In this document: positions 52,089-60,799 of the stretch, piece after piece | How the letters are laid out: each line of letters opens with the position of its first letter | How positions within the stretch are numbered: the stretch's first letter is position 1 | Made by a program: the position numbers and the translations under genes | The notes under the pieces: generated by a model | Told to the model about the DNA's origin: nothing | What the model saw: only the letters and a program-made list of their open reading frames with translations | The model's database searches: none | Origin: Cupriavidus neocaledonicus | GTDB taxonomy: Bacteria > Pseudomonadota > Gammaproteobacteria > Burkholderiales > Burkholderiaceae | DNA: 64,000 bases | Direction of reading: 5' to 3' | NCBI RefSeq assembly: GCF_000372525.1 | Contig: NZ_AQUR01000106.1 | Location: forward strand, 1-64,000

Positions 52089-54560
52089 ATGATCAAGCAT
52101 GGGTTTGACCCGGCGCAGCTGGCGCTGGGCGGCGTGCGCGTGCTCGAGGTCGGCAGCGGCCCGGCGCTGGCGTACGCGGGCAAGCTGTTTGCCGACTTCG
52201 GCGCAGAAGTCATCAAGGTCGAGAGCCCCGCGGGCGACGCTTGGCGGCGGATGCCGCCGCTGGTGAGCGCACCGGATGCCGGGCAGCCGGAAAGCGCGCT
52301 GTTTGCGTGGCTGAATACCAACAAGCGAAGCGTTAGCGCCGACGACCGGAACGTAGAGGATGGCGCCTGGCTGGCACAGCTGGCGCTGACGTGCGACGTG
52401 GTGCTGGATGCCCGTGCGCTGGCTGAAGGCCCGGGCATTCCCGGCACGCCGGTCTGGCGGCGGGCGGCCGATGACACGCCACCGCACGAGCCGATCGAGG
52501 TGGCACTCACGTGGTTCGGCGAGAGCGGGCCGTACAGCCATTACGCCGGCGCCGAAGCCGTGTGCCGCGCGCTTGCCGGCGCCGTGCACGGCAGCGGTCC
52601 CGCGGCGGGGCCGCCGCACATGCCGCACGACGTGCAGTCGGCGATCGTGGTGGGGCTGAGTGCGTTCTCAGCCGCCGTCGCGGCGCTGATCGGCAGCGGC
52701 CAGGGCAGCCGCCGCTATGTGCTGAGCGCCCACGAAGCGATCTTCGGCGTGGTCGAGATGGAAGCGGGCATGGTGCAGGACAGGCGCCATCCGCTGAAGC
52801 GCCTTGGCGTCAACCGGTTCTGCGGCACGCATCCGGCCGGGATCTACCAGACGGCCGAAGGGTGGATCGGCATCTTTACGCACACCCTGCCGCAGTGGAA
52901 GGGCCTGTGCGAGGCCATCGGGCGTCCGGATCTTGGCGGCGATCCGCGCTACGCCAGCGGCCCGGAACGGATGGAACGCGCCGACGAGATCGACGCGCTG
53001 CTGCTGCCTGCCTTCCTGACGCGCACGGCGCGGCAGTGGTTCGAGATCCTTGGCGACAAGAAGCATCCGGCCGTGATCGTGCCGACCATGGAGACCCTGC
53101 TTGGCCAGGCAGTGCACCGGCAGCGCGGCGCCTTCGTGCCGGTCGGCGTGGGCGGCGCCTGGTTCGAAGGCCCGGTGGTGCCGCTGCGCCTCGATGCGGC
53201 GGGCCCGCTGCCCGGGGGCGATGCGCCGGCAAAGGGTGCGCATGACCTGCACTACCGCACCGCGGGGCTGGATCATCAGCCGCGCCAGACGCTGAGGCGA
53301 ACGGCCGGCGAGCGCTTGCCGCTGGCCGGCATTCGCGTCGTCGACCTGACCATGGGCTGGGCGGGGCCGCTGGCGGCGCGCACGCTGGCCGACTTTGGCG
53401 CGGAGATCATCAAGGTCGAAAGCACCGGTTATCCCGACTGGTGGCGTGGCGCCAATTTCACCGAGGCGTTCTATCGGGACAGGCTGTACGAGAAGAACAC
53501 GAACTTCAACCTGATGAACCGCAACAAGCTCGGCATTACGCTGGACCTGACACGGCCCGAAGGCAAGCAGTTGCTGCTGCGGCTGGTCGAAGGTGCCGAC
53601 GCGGTCATCGAGAATTATTCCGCCGAGGTCCTGCCCAAGCTCGGGCTGGACTACGAAGCGCTGCGCGCCAGGAACGAACGGCTGGTGATGCTGTCGATGC
53701 CGGCCTTCGGGCTTGGCAACGCGTGGAGCAATACCCGCGCGTACGGCGGCACGCTCGAGCAGGCCAGCGGGCTGCCGCTATATACGGGGCACCCGGATGG
53801 TCCGCCGGCCATGACGTCATACGCCTATGGCGATCCCATCGGTGGCCTGAACGGCGGCGCGGCGATCCTGCTGGCGCTGTTGGCGCAGCAGGCGACGGGG
53901 CAGGGGCGGCACATCAATCTGTCGCAGGTAGAGGCGATGCTGCCGATGGCGGCACCGTTCATGCTGGAGCAATCCGTCACCGGCGCCGTCTCGCCGCGGC
54001 AGGGCAATCGCCATCCGATGCACTCGCCGCATGGGTGCTTCCGTTGCGCAGGCGACGATGCGTGGATCGTGCTGACGGTGACCGATGCGGACTGGCCCGC
54101 GCTGTGCCGGGCCATCGGCCGGGCGGACCTCGCGGCCGATCCCGGCCTGGCGCGGGCCCCGGGACGGCGCGGCCAGGAGGGCAGGATCGAGCAGGCGATC
54201 AAGTCCTGGTGCGTGCGCCGCGACGCCGAAGCGGCAATGCAGCAGCTGCAACAGGCCGGCATCGCCGCCGGCGTGGTGCGGCCGATGTCGCAGGTGCTGC
54301 AGGACCCCCATCTGTGCGCGCGCGGGTTCTGGCGCCAGGTCGAGCGCGCCCACGTCGGCACCTACACAGCCAGCACCGCATGGTTCAGGACCGGGCCGGA
54401 CCCCGTGCCGATCCGCCATGTCGCGCCGACGCTGGGCGAACACACCGAAGCGGTGCTGCGCCGCGTGCTTGGGCTCAGCGCGGACCAGATCGCAAGCCTG
54501 GCACAACAGGGCATCACCGGCACGGTCGCGAAGCCAAAGCAGGCAAGGCCAATGCCGTGA
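52089..54560 (+). CDS. Tandem class III CoA-transferase (two fused CaiB/BaiF domains)
   Basis: An 823-residue protein made of two CaiB/BaiF units. The first opens LEVGSGPALAYAGKLFADFGAEVIKVESPAGD, with candidate catalytic Asp181 (MPHDVQSA). The second starts near 410 with VVDLTMGWAGPLAARTLADFGAEIIKVES and has Asp582 in YAYGDPIGG, followed by RHINLSQVEA and LGEHTEAVL. The tandem layout and length resemble DddD, the DMSP CoA-transferase/lyase, but shared architecture does not prove shared chemistry. It lies 43 bp after the fused carboxylase and probably activates the imported acid with CoA. Confidence 0.88.
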   Translation: MIKHGFDPAQLALGGVRVLEVGSGPALAYAGKLFADFGAEVIKVESPAGDAWRRMPPLVSAPDAGQPESALFAWLNTNKRSVSADDRNVEDGAWLAQLALTCDVVLDARALAEGPGIPGTPVWRRAADDTPPHEPIEVALTWFGESGPYSHYAGAEAVCRALAGAVHGSGPAAGPPHMPHDVQSAIVVGLSAFSAAVAALIGSGQGSRRYVLSAHEAIFGVVEMEAGMVQDRRHPLKRLGVNRFCGTHPAGIYQTAEGWIGIFTHTLPQWKGLCEAIGRPDLGGDPRYASGPERMERADEIDALLLPAFLTRTARQWFEILGDKKHPAVIVPTMETLLGQAVHRQRGAFVPVGVGGAWFEGPVVPLRLDAAGPLPGGDAPAKGAHDLHYRTAGLDHQPRQTLRRTAGERLPLAGIRVVDLTMGWAGPLAARTLADFGAEIIKVESTGYPDWWRGANFTEAFYRDRLYEKNTNFNLMNRNKLGITLDLTRPEGKQLLLRLVEGADAVIENYSAEVLPKLGLDYEALRARNERLVMLSMPAFGLGNAWSNTRAYGGTLEQASGLPLYTGHPDGPPAMTSYAYGDPIGGLNGGAAILLALLAQQATGQGRHINLSQVEAMLPMAAPFMLEQSVTGAVSPRQGNRHPMHSPHGCFRCAGDDAWIVLTVTDADWPALCRAIGRADLAADPGLARAPGRRGQEGRIEQAIKSWCVRRDAEAAMQQLQQAGIAAGVVRPMSQVLQDPHLCARGFWRQVERAHVGTYTASTAWFRTGPDPVPIRHVAPTLGEHTEAVLRRVLGLSADQIASLAQQGITGTVAKPKQARPMP

Positions 54561-54606
54561 GCCCTGCAAGTATTCAGAAAGACCATTATTACGACACGGA
54601 GACGAC

Positions 54607-55635
54607 ATGAACAAGCCGACATGGATCCAGCGCTGCCAGGCAGGCGTAAAGGCCGGCAAACGCGGCATGGCCGCAGCCGCGCTCGGCATCGTGGCCACGA
54701 CGATGGCCGCGCCGGCCGCGGGCCAGAATACCGGCTGGCCCAACAAGCCGATCCGGATGATTGTTCCCTTTCCGGCGGGATCGTTCACGGATACCGTGGC
54801 CCGGGTACTTTCCGAGCGCCTGGCCAGGTCCCTCGGCCAGCCTGTAGTGGTCGAAAACAAGGCGGGCGCGAACGGGCTGATCGGCGTGGGCGAGGCCGCC
54901 AGGGCCGCGCCCGACGGCTATACGCTGCTGGTCACCAACTCCAGCAGCATTACCATCAACCCGCAGATCTACAAGAAGGGCACCTATTCGCCAAAGGACT
55001 TCACGCCGGTCACCCTGGTCCTGGAGGCACCTTTCATCCTTGTCGCCAACCCTGACTGGTCGCAGAAAAACGCGGTCGGCTCGGTGCCGGAACTGGTGCG
55101 CTACGCGGCGCAGCACCCCGGCAAGGTCAGCTATGGCTCGGCCGGCCCGGGAAATATCGCGCATCTCAGCTTTGCCATGCTGAACAACCGGGCCAGGATC
55201 AAGACCACGCACATTCCGTACAAGTCCGCGGCCCAGGCCCAACTGGCCGTGATCAGCGGTGAGCTGGATACCGCCTTCGACACCTGGACGGCGCTGCCGC
55301 AGATCAAGGCGGGCAAGCTCAGGCCCCTCGCCGTTACCGCATCGAAGCGCATGGCGCAGTTGCCGGAAGTGCCCACGCTGGAGGAGCTTGGCATCTCGCC
55401 CTTCGACGTGACTTTCTGGATCGGCATGCTGGTACCGGCCGGCACGCCGCCGCAGATCGTCCAGAAGCTCCATTCGGTCGCGCAAGGGCTTGTCGAGGAC
55501 AGCAAGGCCAAGACAGCGCTGGGCCAGCAAGGCGATGTCGTGATGATCGATCCGGCCAATTTCGCGAAGCGCGTGGCAAGAGAGGAGGGCAACTGGACGG
55601 CGGTGATCCAGCGCGAAGCCATCACGCTCGATTGA
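54607..55635 (+). CDS. Bug/TctC-family periplasmic receptor
   Basis: A 342-residue Bug protein with a longer signal region (residues 1-40; basic start NKPTWIQRCQAGVKAGKRG then MAAAALGIVATTMAAPAAGQ) and mature motifs WPNKPIRMIVPFPAGSFTD, ENKAGANGL, PDGYTLLVTNSSSITIN, GSAGPGNIAHLSFAMLNNRARI and HIPYKSAAQAQ. It is the last gene of the sigma-54 carboxylase operon. The usual PPGG loop is PAGSFTD and the YKG motif is YKSAAQ, so its binding pocket differs from the other Bug proteins here. Confidence 0.92.
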   Translation: MNKPTWIQRCQAGVKAGKRGMAAAALGIVATTMAAPAAGQNTGWPNKPIRMIVPFPAGSFTDTVARVLSERLARSLGQPVVVENKAGANGLIGVGEAARAAPDGYTLLVTNSSSITINPQIYKKGTYSPKDFTPVTLVLEAPFILVANPDWSQKNAVGSVPELVRYAAQHPGKVSYGSAGPGNIAHLSFAMLNNRARIKTTHIPYKSAAQAQLAVISGELDTAFDTWTALPQIKAGKLRPLAVTASKRMAQLPEVPTLEELGISPFDVTFWIGMLVPAGTPPQIVQKLHSVAQGLVEDSKAKTALGQQGDVVMIDPANFAKRVAREEGNWTAVIQREAITLD

Positions 55636-55852
55636 GCCGGCGGACGGCGCCACGGGCGTGGCGGATTCCGCGGGGAATGTGCATGCTGGCGTATGTTGCT
55701 TGACAGCGCCAGGCGGTCGGTATGCGGCAGCCTGGCGTGGCCAGGCGGTGTTGCGCGAAGCGTCGGCCACGGCCCACCCGGGCAGTTTTGTTCCTGCTGC
55801 GCCGACGTCTGCATTTCCTGCAGGCAGCCGCGTGCTTCGTTCCGCTTGCAGG
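55636..55852. other. Intergenic stretch after the carboxylase operon
   Basis: I see no gene or clear terminator in these 217 bases. They lead into the tandem repeat at 55853. Confidence 0.4.
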
Positions 55853-55897
55853 TCCCCCGCTTGTAACTCCCCCGCTTGTAACTCCCCCGCTTGTAAC
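55853..55897. repeat. 15-bp tandem repeat, three perfect copies
   Basis: TCCCCCGCTTGTAAC occurs three times without spacer, 70 bp upstream of the lytic transglycosylase gene; a partial, diverged unit precedes it. It is non-coding and could vary in copy number by slippage. Confidence 0.9.
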
Positions 55898-55966
55898 TCC
55901 CTATATCACGCCTAGACTCCATATGGGCAAACCGCGCGCTTGCTTGCACGGCTTGCGATCCCCGCC

Positions 55967-57508
55967 ATGTCCGCTGTCCGCCCTTCCCGCTGGCTGGCAG
56001 GCCTCCTTCTGTCCGGCCTGATGGGCGCGCTCAGCCCTGGCGGACCCTCTGCGGCAGCCCAGCAACCGCCGCCATCGCCAAAGCCGGCAGCGTCGGCCCC
56101 TGGCGCTGCCGCCGCGACAGACCAGGCCACTGCCGCCAAGCCGCGCGGCCTGAACCTTGCCAACAAGCCCCGTACCGGCGATTTCGACGTGATGCTCAAG
56201 AGCCGCGTCATCCGCGTGCTGGTGCCGTACAGCCGCACGCTTTACTTCAGCGACAAGGGCCGCGAGCGCGGACTGACCGCGGAGCTGGTGCGTGACTTCG
56301 AGCGCTACCTGAACAAGAAATACGCCGACCAGCTCGGCAAGCGCCCGCTGACTATCGTCATCATCCCGACCACGCGCGACCGGCTGCTGCCCGACCTGAT
56401 GGCGGGGCTTGGCGATATTGCCGCCGGCAACCTCACCGAGACCGAAAGCAGGCTCAGGCAGGTGGACTTCACCGCGCCGCGCGACCGCAAGCCGGTGCGC
56501 GAGCTGGTGGTCACGGGGGCAAAGGCGCCGCCGTTGCAGCGCCTCGACGATCTCGCCGGGAAGACCGTGCATGTACGTCGCGCCAGCAGCTATTTCGAAA
56601 GCCTGACCGTGCTGAACGACGGCCTGCGCCGCGCCGGCAAGGCGCCGATCAGGCTGGTCATGCTGCCCGACGCGCTCGAGGACGAAGACGCGCTCGAGAT
56701 GCTCAACGCGGGCGTGCTGCAAATCCTGGTGGTCGATGACTGGAAGGCCGCGATGTGGGCGCAGATCCTGCCGAACATCAAGGTGCGCGAAGATCTTGCG
56801 GTGCGCGAAGGCAGCTATACCGGCTGGGCCTACCGCAAGAACAGCCCGCAACTGCGGCAGGCGATCGAAGACTTCTACCTCAATTTCGTCAAGAAGCAGG
56901 GCGGAGCGGAGTACCGGCTCAAGCAGACCATGCTGCGCATCAAGCAGATCAAGAACAATACCGACGATGCCGAGTACAAGCGCTTCCAGCAGACCATCGC
57001 CTTCTTCGAGAAGTACGGCAAGGACTATGGCTTCGACCCGCTGATGCTGGCCGCGCAGGGTTTCCAGGAATCACAGCTGAACCAGGAGGCGCGCAGCCAT
57101 GTCGGCGCGATCGGCATCATGCAGATCATGCCGGCCACCGGCAAGGAGCTGAATGTCGGCAATATCCGGATGGCCGAGGCCAACGTCCACGCCGGCGCCA
57201 AGTACATGGACCGGCTGATGACGAAGTACTTCCCCGACGCGCATTTCTCGGAAGCGAACCGGCCGCTGTTCGCCTTCGCCAGCTATAACGCCGGGCCGGG
57301 CAATATCGCCAAGATGCGCAAGGAAGCGGCGGCGCGCGGGCTGGATCCCGACAAGTGGTTCAACAACGTCGAGATCGTGGTGGCGGAGAAGATCGGCATC
57401 GAGACCACCACCTATGTGCGCAATATCTTCAAGTACTACGCGGCGTACCGGCTGATGCAGGACATGCAGGCGTCGCGCGAGCGCGCGATCCGAGAGGTAC
57501 AGAAATAG
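55967..57508 (+). CDS. Membrane-bound lytic murein transglycosylase, MltF-like
   Basis: A 513-residue exported protein. Residues 1-34 are a signal peptide (RPSRWLAGLLLSGLMGALSPGG), then a Pro/Ala-rich linker. Residues about 70-300 resemble a solute-binding domain (IRVLVPYSRTLYFSDKGRERGLTAELVRDFE, LVVTGAKAPPLQRLDDLAGKTVHVRRASSYFESL). The C-terminal SLT domain has catalytic Glu368 (GFQESQLNQEA), HVGAIGIMQIMPATG and FASYNAGPGN. The order matches MltF, which cleaves peptidoglycan glycan strands. The ATG at 55967 is used although no clear ribosome site precedes it. It is unrelated to the catabolic operons. Confidence 0.92.
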   Translation: MSAVRPSRWLAGLLLSGLMGALSPGGPSAAAQQPPPSPKPAASAPGAAAATDQATAAKPRGLNLANKPRTGDFDVMLKSRVIRVLVPYSRTLYFSDKGRERGLTAELVRDFERYLNKKYADQLGKRPLTIVIIPTTRDRLLPDLMAGLGDIAAGNLTETESRLRQVDFTAPRDRKPVRELVVTGAKAPPLQRLDDLAGKTVHVRRASSYFESLTVLNDGLRRAGKAPIRLVMLPDALEDEDALEMLNAGVLQILVVDDWKAAMWAQILPNIKVREDLAVREGSYTGWAYRKNSPQLRQAIEDFYLNFVKKQGGAEYRLKQTMLRIKQIKNNTDDAEYKRFQQTIAFFEKYGKDYGFDPLMLAAQGFQESQLNQEARSHVGAIGIMQIMPATGKELNVGNIRMAEANVHAGAKYMDRLMTKYFPDAHFSEANRPLFAFASYNAGPGNIAKMRKEAAARGLDPDKWFNNVEIVVAEKIGIETTTYVRNIFKYYAAYRLMQDMQASRERAIREVQK

Positions 57509-57615
57509 CAGCCGGCACCAGTGGCCGGCACCGCGGGAGCAAGCCCATGCGCTCTCGCGCTCTGAGCACGATGGCCATCACCAAAGCGTTGCCCCGCCGG
57601 CATGCCCGGGCGCGA

Positions 57616-58434
57616 TTAGTTCTGCGCGCCAACGGCACCGCTGGCGATGACCTGCTCCATCCGAAGATTCGCAATGCCCGCATCGAAGCGGGCGCGGCTG
57701 CCGCCCAGGATCTCGGTGGCCTGCCCGGCTGCCTTCAGCAGCGTCGCGATGGCCGCGAACATCGTTGGCGCGGCGCTGAATCTCTGCCTGGGTCCCGATA
57801 ACGTCAGGGCGCCCGCCAGTTCGCCCGTGGCGCCGAATACCGGCACGGATGCTGCAGCGGTTTCCGCTTCACGCTCGCCATAGGACACCGCCCACAGGCG
57901 ATCACGCACCTGCTGCCAGCGCGGATCGCCGGGTTCGCTGAAGGCGAGCAGCACTTTGCCCGAGGCGCCGCGGTCGATGGGAAATTCGTCGCCGACACCA
58001 ATGGACACGCGCACGGCCCGCGCGGGCTCGACGCGATACAGCACCAGGCGACGGTCTCCCTGCCGGACATAGAACGATGCGGTCTCGCCGAGTTCGCGGC
58101 TGAGCTGCTCCAGCAGGTTCTCGATGACCGGGCCGACCCGGAACGAGCGCTGGAAGATCGCGGCCAGCCGCAGCGGCTCCGGTCCGATCGCGTATTGCCC
58201 GTCCTCCAGTTTGCGTATAAAGCCGCCGTGCTCGAGGGCAGCCAGCAGGCGCAGCACCGTGCTCTTGTACAGATTCGTGCGACGCGACAGTTCGGTCAGG
58301 CTCAGGCGCTCGTCGGCCGGGCCGAATGCGCCCAGGATGGCGAAAGCGCGGTCCAGTACGGCCACGCCGCTGGAGGCATCGGATGCCACGGCCAGTGGAA
58401 GGCCACGGTTGGGGGATGTCTGGTTCTCGTCCAT
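57616..58434 (-). CDS. IclR-family transcriptional regulator
   Basis: A 272-residue IclR protein. The N-terminal winged HTH (VAVLDRAFAILGAFGPADERLSLTELSRRTNLYKSTVLRLLAALEHGGFIRKLEDGQYAIGPEPLRLAAIF) is followed by a GAF-like effector domain (DRRLVLYRVEPARAVRVSIGVGDEFPIDRGASGKVLLAF, VPVFGATGELAGALTLSGP). The ATG at 58434 is preferred over one at 58485. It is divergent from the amidohydrolase / Bug / CoA-transferase operon, and three matching dyads lie between them. Confidence 0.93.
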   Translation of the reverse strand: MDENQTSPNRGLPLAVASDASSGVAVLDRAFAILGAFGPADERLSLTELSRRTNLYKSTVLRLLAALEHGGFIRKLEDGQYAIGPEPLRLAAIFQRSFRVGPVIENLLEQLSRELGETASFYVRQGDRRLVLYRVEPARAVRVSIGVGDEFPIDRGASGKVLLAFSEPGDPRWQQVRDRLWAVSYGEREAETAAASVPVFGATGELAGALTLSGPRQRFSAAPTMFAAIATLLKAAGQATEILGGSRARFDAGIANLRMEQVIASGAVGAQN

Positions 58435-58447
58435 AGGGGTGGGGTCG

Positions 58448-58464
58448 GTTCTGTCTAGTAGAAC
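58448..58464. promoter_or_regulatory. IclR operator copy 1 (GTTCT-N7-AGAAC)
   Basis: A 5-7-5 dyad, GTTCT-gtctagt-AGAAC, 13 bp upstream of the IclR start codon, placed for autoregulation. The same pattern recurs twice near the divergent operon. Confidence 0.7.
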
Positions 58465-58532
58465 ATACGCCACAGGAAATCGCAAAAAATAGGGGTATAC
58501 GCGTATGTCTGCCGCGCCGTATCGGTACTAAA

Positions 58533-58569
58533 GTTCTCTCACATAGAACATTGGTCTATCTAATAGAAC
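58533..58569. promoter_or_regulatory. IclR operator copies 2 and 3
   Basis: GTTCT-ctcacat-AGAAC (58533-58549) and GGTCT-atctaat-AGAAC (58553-58569) lie in tandem with exactly 20 bp between starts, so both face the same side of the helix. They end 20 bp before the amidohydrolase gene. Confidence 0.7.
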
Positions 58570-58588
58570 ACTTCATGACGTGCCCCGG

Positions 58589-59638
58589 ATGTCCCTTCCC
58601 TCACACAACATGACTGCGACGACAAGCAACTATCTTCCGGTGCGCCCGGAGTGGCTGGCCTCCGGGGCGGAGCCGGCGCTGGAGCCGGACTTGCCGATCG
58701 TGGATGCGCACCACCATTTCTACGAGCGACCGGGCTGGACGTATCTGCCCGACGACTACAGCGAGGACCTGCACTGCGGACATAACGTGCGCGCTTCCGT
58801 CTACATGCAAGCGTTGACGCGCTACCGCCCGGCGGGCCCCGAGGCGCTGCGCCCGGTTGGCGAGACCGAATTCGTCGCGGCCGCCACCGCGGCGCCCGGA
58901 GAAGGCGAGCCGCAAGTGGCGAAAGCCATTGTTGGCTACGCCGACCTGCGGCAGGGCGCCGCCGTGCGCGACGTGCTGGCCGCCCACATCGAGGCAGGCC
59001 GTGGCCGCTTCCGCGGCGTGCGACACCTCGCCACCTGGGATGCCGACGCGTCGCTGGCCAATCCGCTCACCGCTGCGCCCCGGGGGTTGTTGCTCGATCC
59101 TCGGTACCGCGCCGGGGTGTCGGAGCTGGCGGGGCTGGGCCTCTCCTACGATGCCTGGCTGTTCTTTCCGCAGCTGCCGGAACTGTTTGCGCTGGCGAAA
59201 GCCAACGCGGACACCACGGTCATCGTCAACCATTGCGGCGGCGTGGTCCGCATCGGCCCGTATCGCGACCAGCAGGCCGAAGTCTTTGCACGCTGGTCGC
59301 TCGAGATGCGCGCATTGGCCCGGCTGCCAAACGTCTACGTCAAGCTGGGTGGCCTGGGGATGCGCATCAACGGCTTTGATTTCGAGCGGGGCGAGCGTCC
59401 GCCTTCGTCCACCGATCTCGCCGACGCCTGGAAGCCGTGGATGCTCACGTGCATCGAGGCGTTCGGCGCCGAGCGCTGCATGTTTGAAAGCAATTTTCCG
59501 GTGGACAAGGGTTCGTACCCCTACAGCAACGGCTGGAACGCCTTCAAGCGCCTGACCGCGCAGGCCAGCCCGGCCGAGCGCGATGCGCTTTTCCGCGGTA
59601 CGGCAAGCGCCGTCTACCGGCTTGGCGAACCCACCTGA
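58589..59638 (+). CDS. Amidohydrolase 2-family protein (TIM-barrel metal hydrolase)
   Basis: A protein of about 349 residues. The metal-binding start is VDAHHHFYERPGWTYLPDDY, the barrel continues with RGVRHLATWDAD, TVIVNHCGGVVR and NVYVKLGGLGMRI, and a late ESNFPVDKGSY carries the conserved aspartate. These are marks of the amidohydrolase 2 family, which includes lactonases and decarboxylases of aromatic and pyrone pathways. GTG 58580, ATG 58589 and ATG 58610 are all possible starts; none has a clear ribosome site. It is the first gene of the IclR-linked operon. Lactone hydrolysis is the likeliest role. Confidence 0.87.
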   Translation: MSLPSHNMTATTSNYLPVRPEWLASGAEPALEPDLPIVDAHHHFYERPGWTYLPDDYSEDLHCGHNVRASVYMQALTRYRPAGPEALRPVGETEFVAAATAAPGEGEPQVAKAIVGYADLRQGAAVRDVLAAHIEAGRGRFRGVRHLATWDADASLANPLTAAPRGLLLDPRYRAGVSELAGLGLSYDAWLFFPQLPELFALAKANADTTVIVNHCGGVVRIGPYRDQQAEVFARWSLEMRALARLPNVYVKLGGLGMRINGFDFERGERPPSSTDLADAWKPWMLTCIEAFGAERCMFESNFPVDKGSYPYSNGWNAFKRLTAQASPAERDALFRGTASAVYRLGEPT

Positions 59639-59757
59639 ACCGCGGAGCCGGCGCGCCCCGTGACAGCCACGGACGGTGCGCCAGCTTCCCGACATTTCCT
59701 GACCAAAGCGACACGCTCGCCGGACGGCGCCGTGTTGCCGTCTGAACTGGAGACGAC

Positions 59758-60777
59758 ATGACTATCGCATTCGCCACCCCCCGGGTTGCCACCGGGCAGG
59801 GGCAGACCTTTGCCCGCGCGCTGCTGGGCTGCGCCTTGTCGGCGCTGCTTGCCGCGGGCGCCGCGGGCGCAGCGGCGGCCGAGGCCTATCCCGCGAAGCC
59901 GGTCCGGCTGATCGTGCCATTCCCGCCCGCGGGCGGCACCGACGTGCTGTCGCGGCTGGTGTTCAACAAGATCGGCATGGCCACCAAGTGGAACATCGTG
60001 GTGGAAAACCGTGCGGGCGCCGGCGGCAATATCGGGCTGGACAGCGTCGCCAAGGCCCGGCCCGATGGCTACACCCTGGGCATGGGCCAGACCGCCAACC
60101 TGGCGATCAATCCCACGCTGTACCCCAGGATGCCCTACGACGCGCAGAAGGACTTCACGCCGGTGGCGCTGTTGGCGGCACAGCCGGTAGTGCTGATCGT
60201 GCGCAATGACGCGCCCTACAAGAATGTCGCAGACCTGGTTGCCGCCGCGAGGGCGAGGCAGTTGTCGATGGCATCCGCTGGCACTGGCACGGTCGGACAC
60301 CTGACCGGCGAGATGTTTGCGCGGCGCGCAGGCATCAAGATGCTGCACGTGCCATACAAGGGCGCCTCGCCGGCGCTGACGGACCTGATGGGCGGGCAGA
60401 CCGATTTCTACTTCGCCACGCCGCCGATTGCCATGCCGATGATCAAGGCCGGCAAAGTGCGCGCGCTGGCGGTGACTTCGGCCAGGCGCATGCCGTTGCT
60501 GCCGGCACTGCCGACCATTGCAGAGTCGGGCTACGCCGGTTTCCAGGCGGAAGACTGGAAGGCACTGGTGGCGCCGGCCGGCACGCCGCCTGAAGTCGTG
60601 GCGCGCCTGAATGCCGAGATCAACAAGGCGCTGGCGCAGCCGGACACCATCAGCAAGCTGCGTGAAGAAGGCAGCGAGCCGCGCGGCGGTTCCGCCCGCG
60701 ACCTTGCCGCCTTTATCCACAGCGAGAACGCGCGCTGGGGCGACATCGTGCGCCAGTCCGGCGCGCGTGCCGAATAA
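59758..60777 (+). CDS. Bug/TctC-family periplasmic receptor
   Basis: A 339-residue Bug protein with a Sec signal (ALLGCALSALLAAGAAGAAAAEA) and mature motifs YPAKPVRLIVPFPPAGGTDVLSR, ENRAGAGGN, PDGYTLGMGQTANLAIN, ASAGTGTVGHLTGEMF and HVPYKGASPALTD. GGAGACGAC precedes the ATG. It lies between the amidohydrolase and the CoA-transferase, one of two Bug genes in this cluster. Confidence 0.93.
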   Translation: MTIAFATPRVATGQGQTFARALLGCALSALLAAGAAGAAAAEAYPAKPVRLIVPFPPAGGTDVLSRLVFNKIGMATKWNIVVENRAGAGGNIGLDSVAKARPDGYTLGMGQTANLAINPTLYPRMPYDAQKDFTPVALLAAQPVVLIVRNDAPYKNVADLVAAARARQLSMASAGTGTVGHLTGEMFARRAGIKMLHVPYKGASPALTDLMGGQTDFYFATPPIAMPMIKAGKVRALAVTSARRMPLLPALPTIAESGYAGFQAEDWKALVAPAGTPPEVVARLNAEINKALAQPDTISKLREEGSEPRGGSARDLAAFIHSENARWGDIVRQSGARAE

Positions 60778-60799
60778 CGCGATGTCGTCGGAAGCCGCC

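Noticed and set aside
52720-53930. Idea that the tandem CoA-transferase lacks its catalytic aspartates because the YIDxS motif reads YVLS and HINLS
   Set aside because: The catalytic aspartate of class III enzymes (Asp169 in formyl-CoA transferase) is the one in the preceding 'D...G' motif, which is kept as Asp582 and probably Asp181.
55853-55897. Possible CRISPR-like repeats
   Set aside because: The copies are adjacent without spacers and only 15 bp long.
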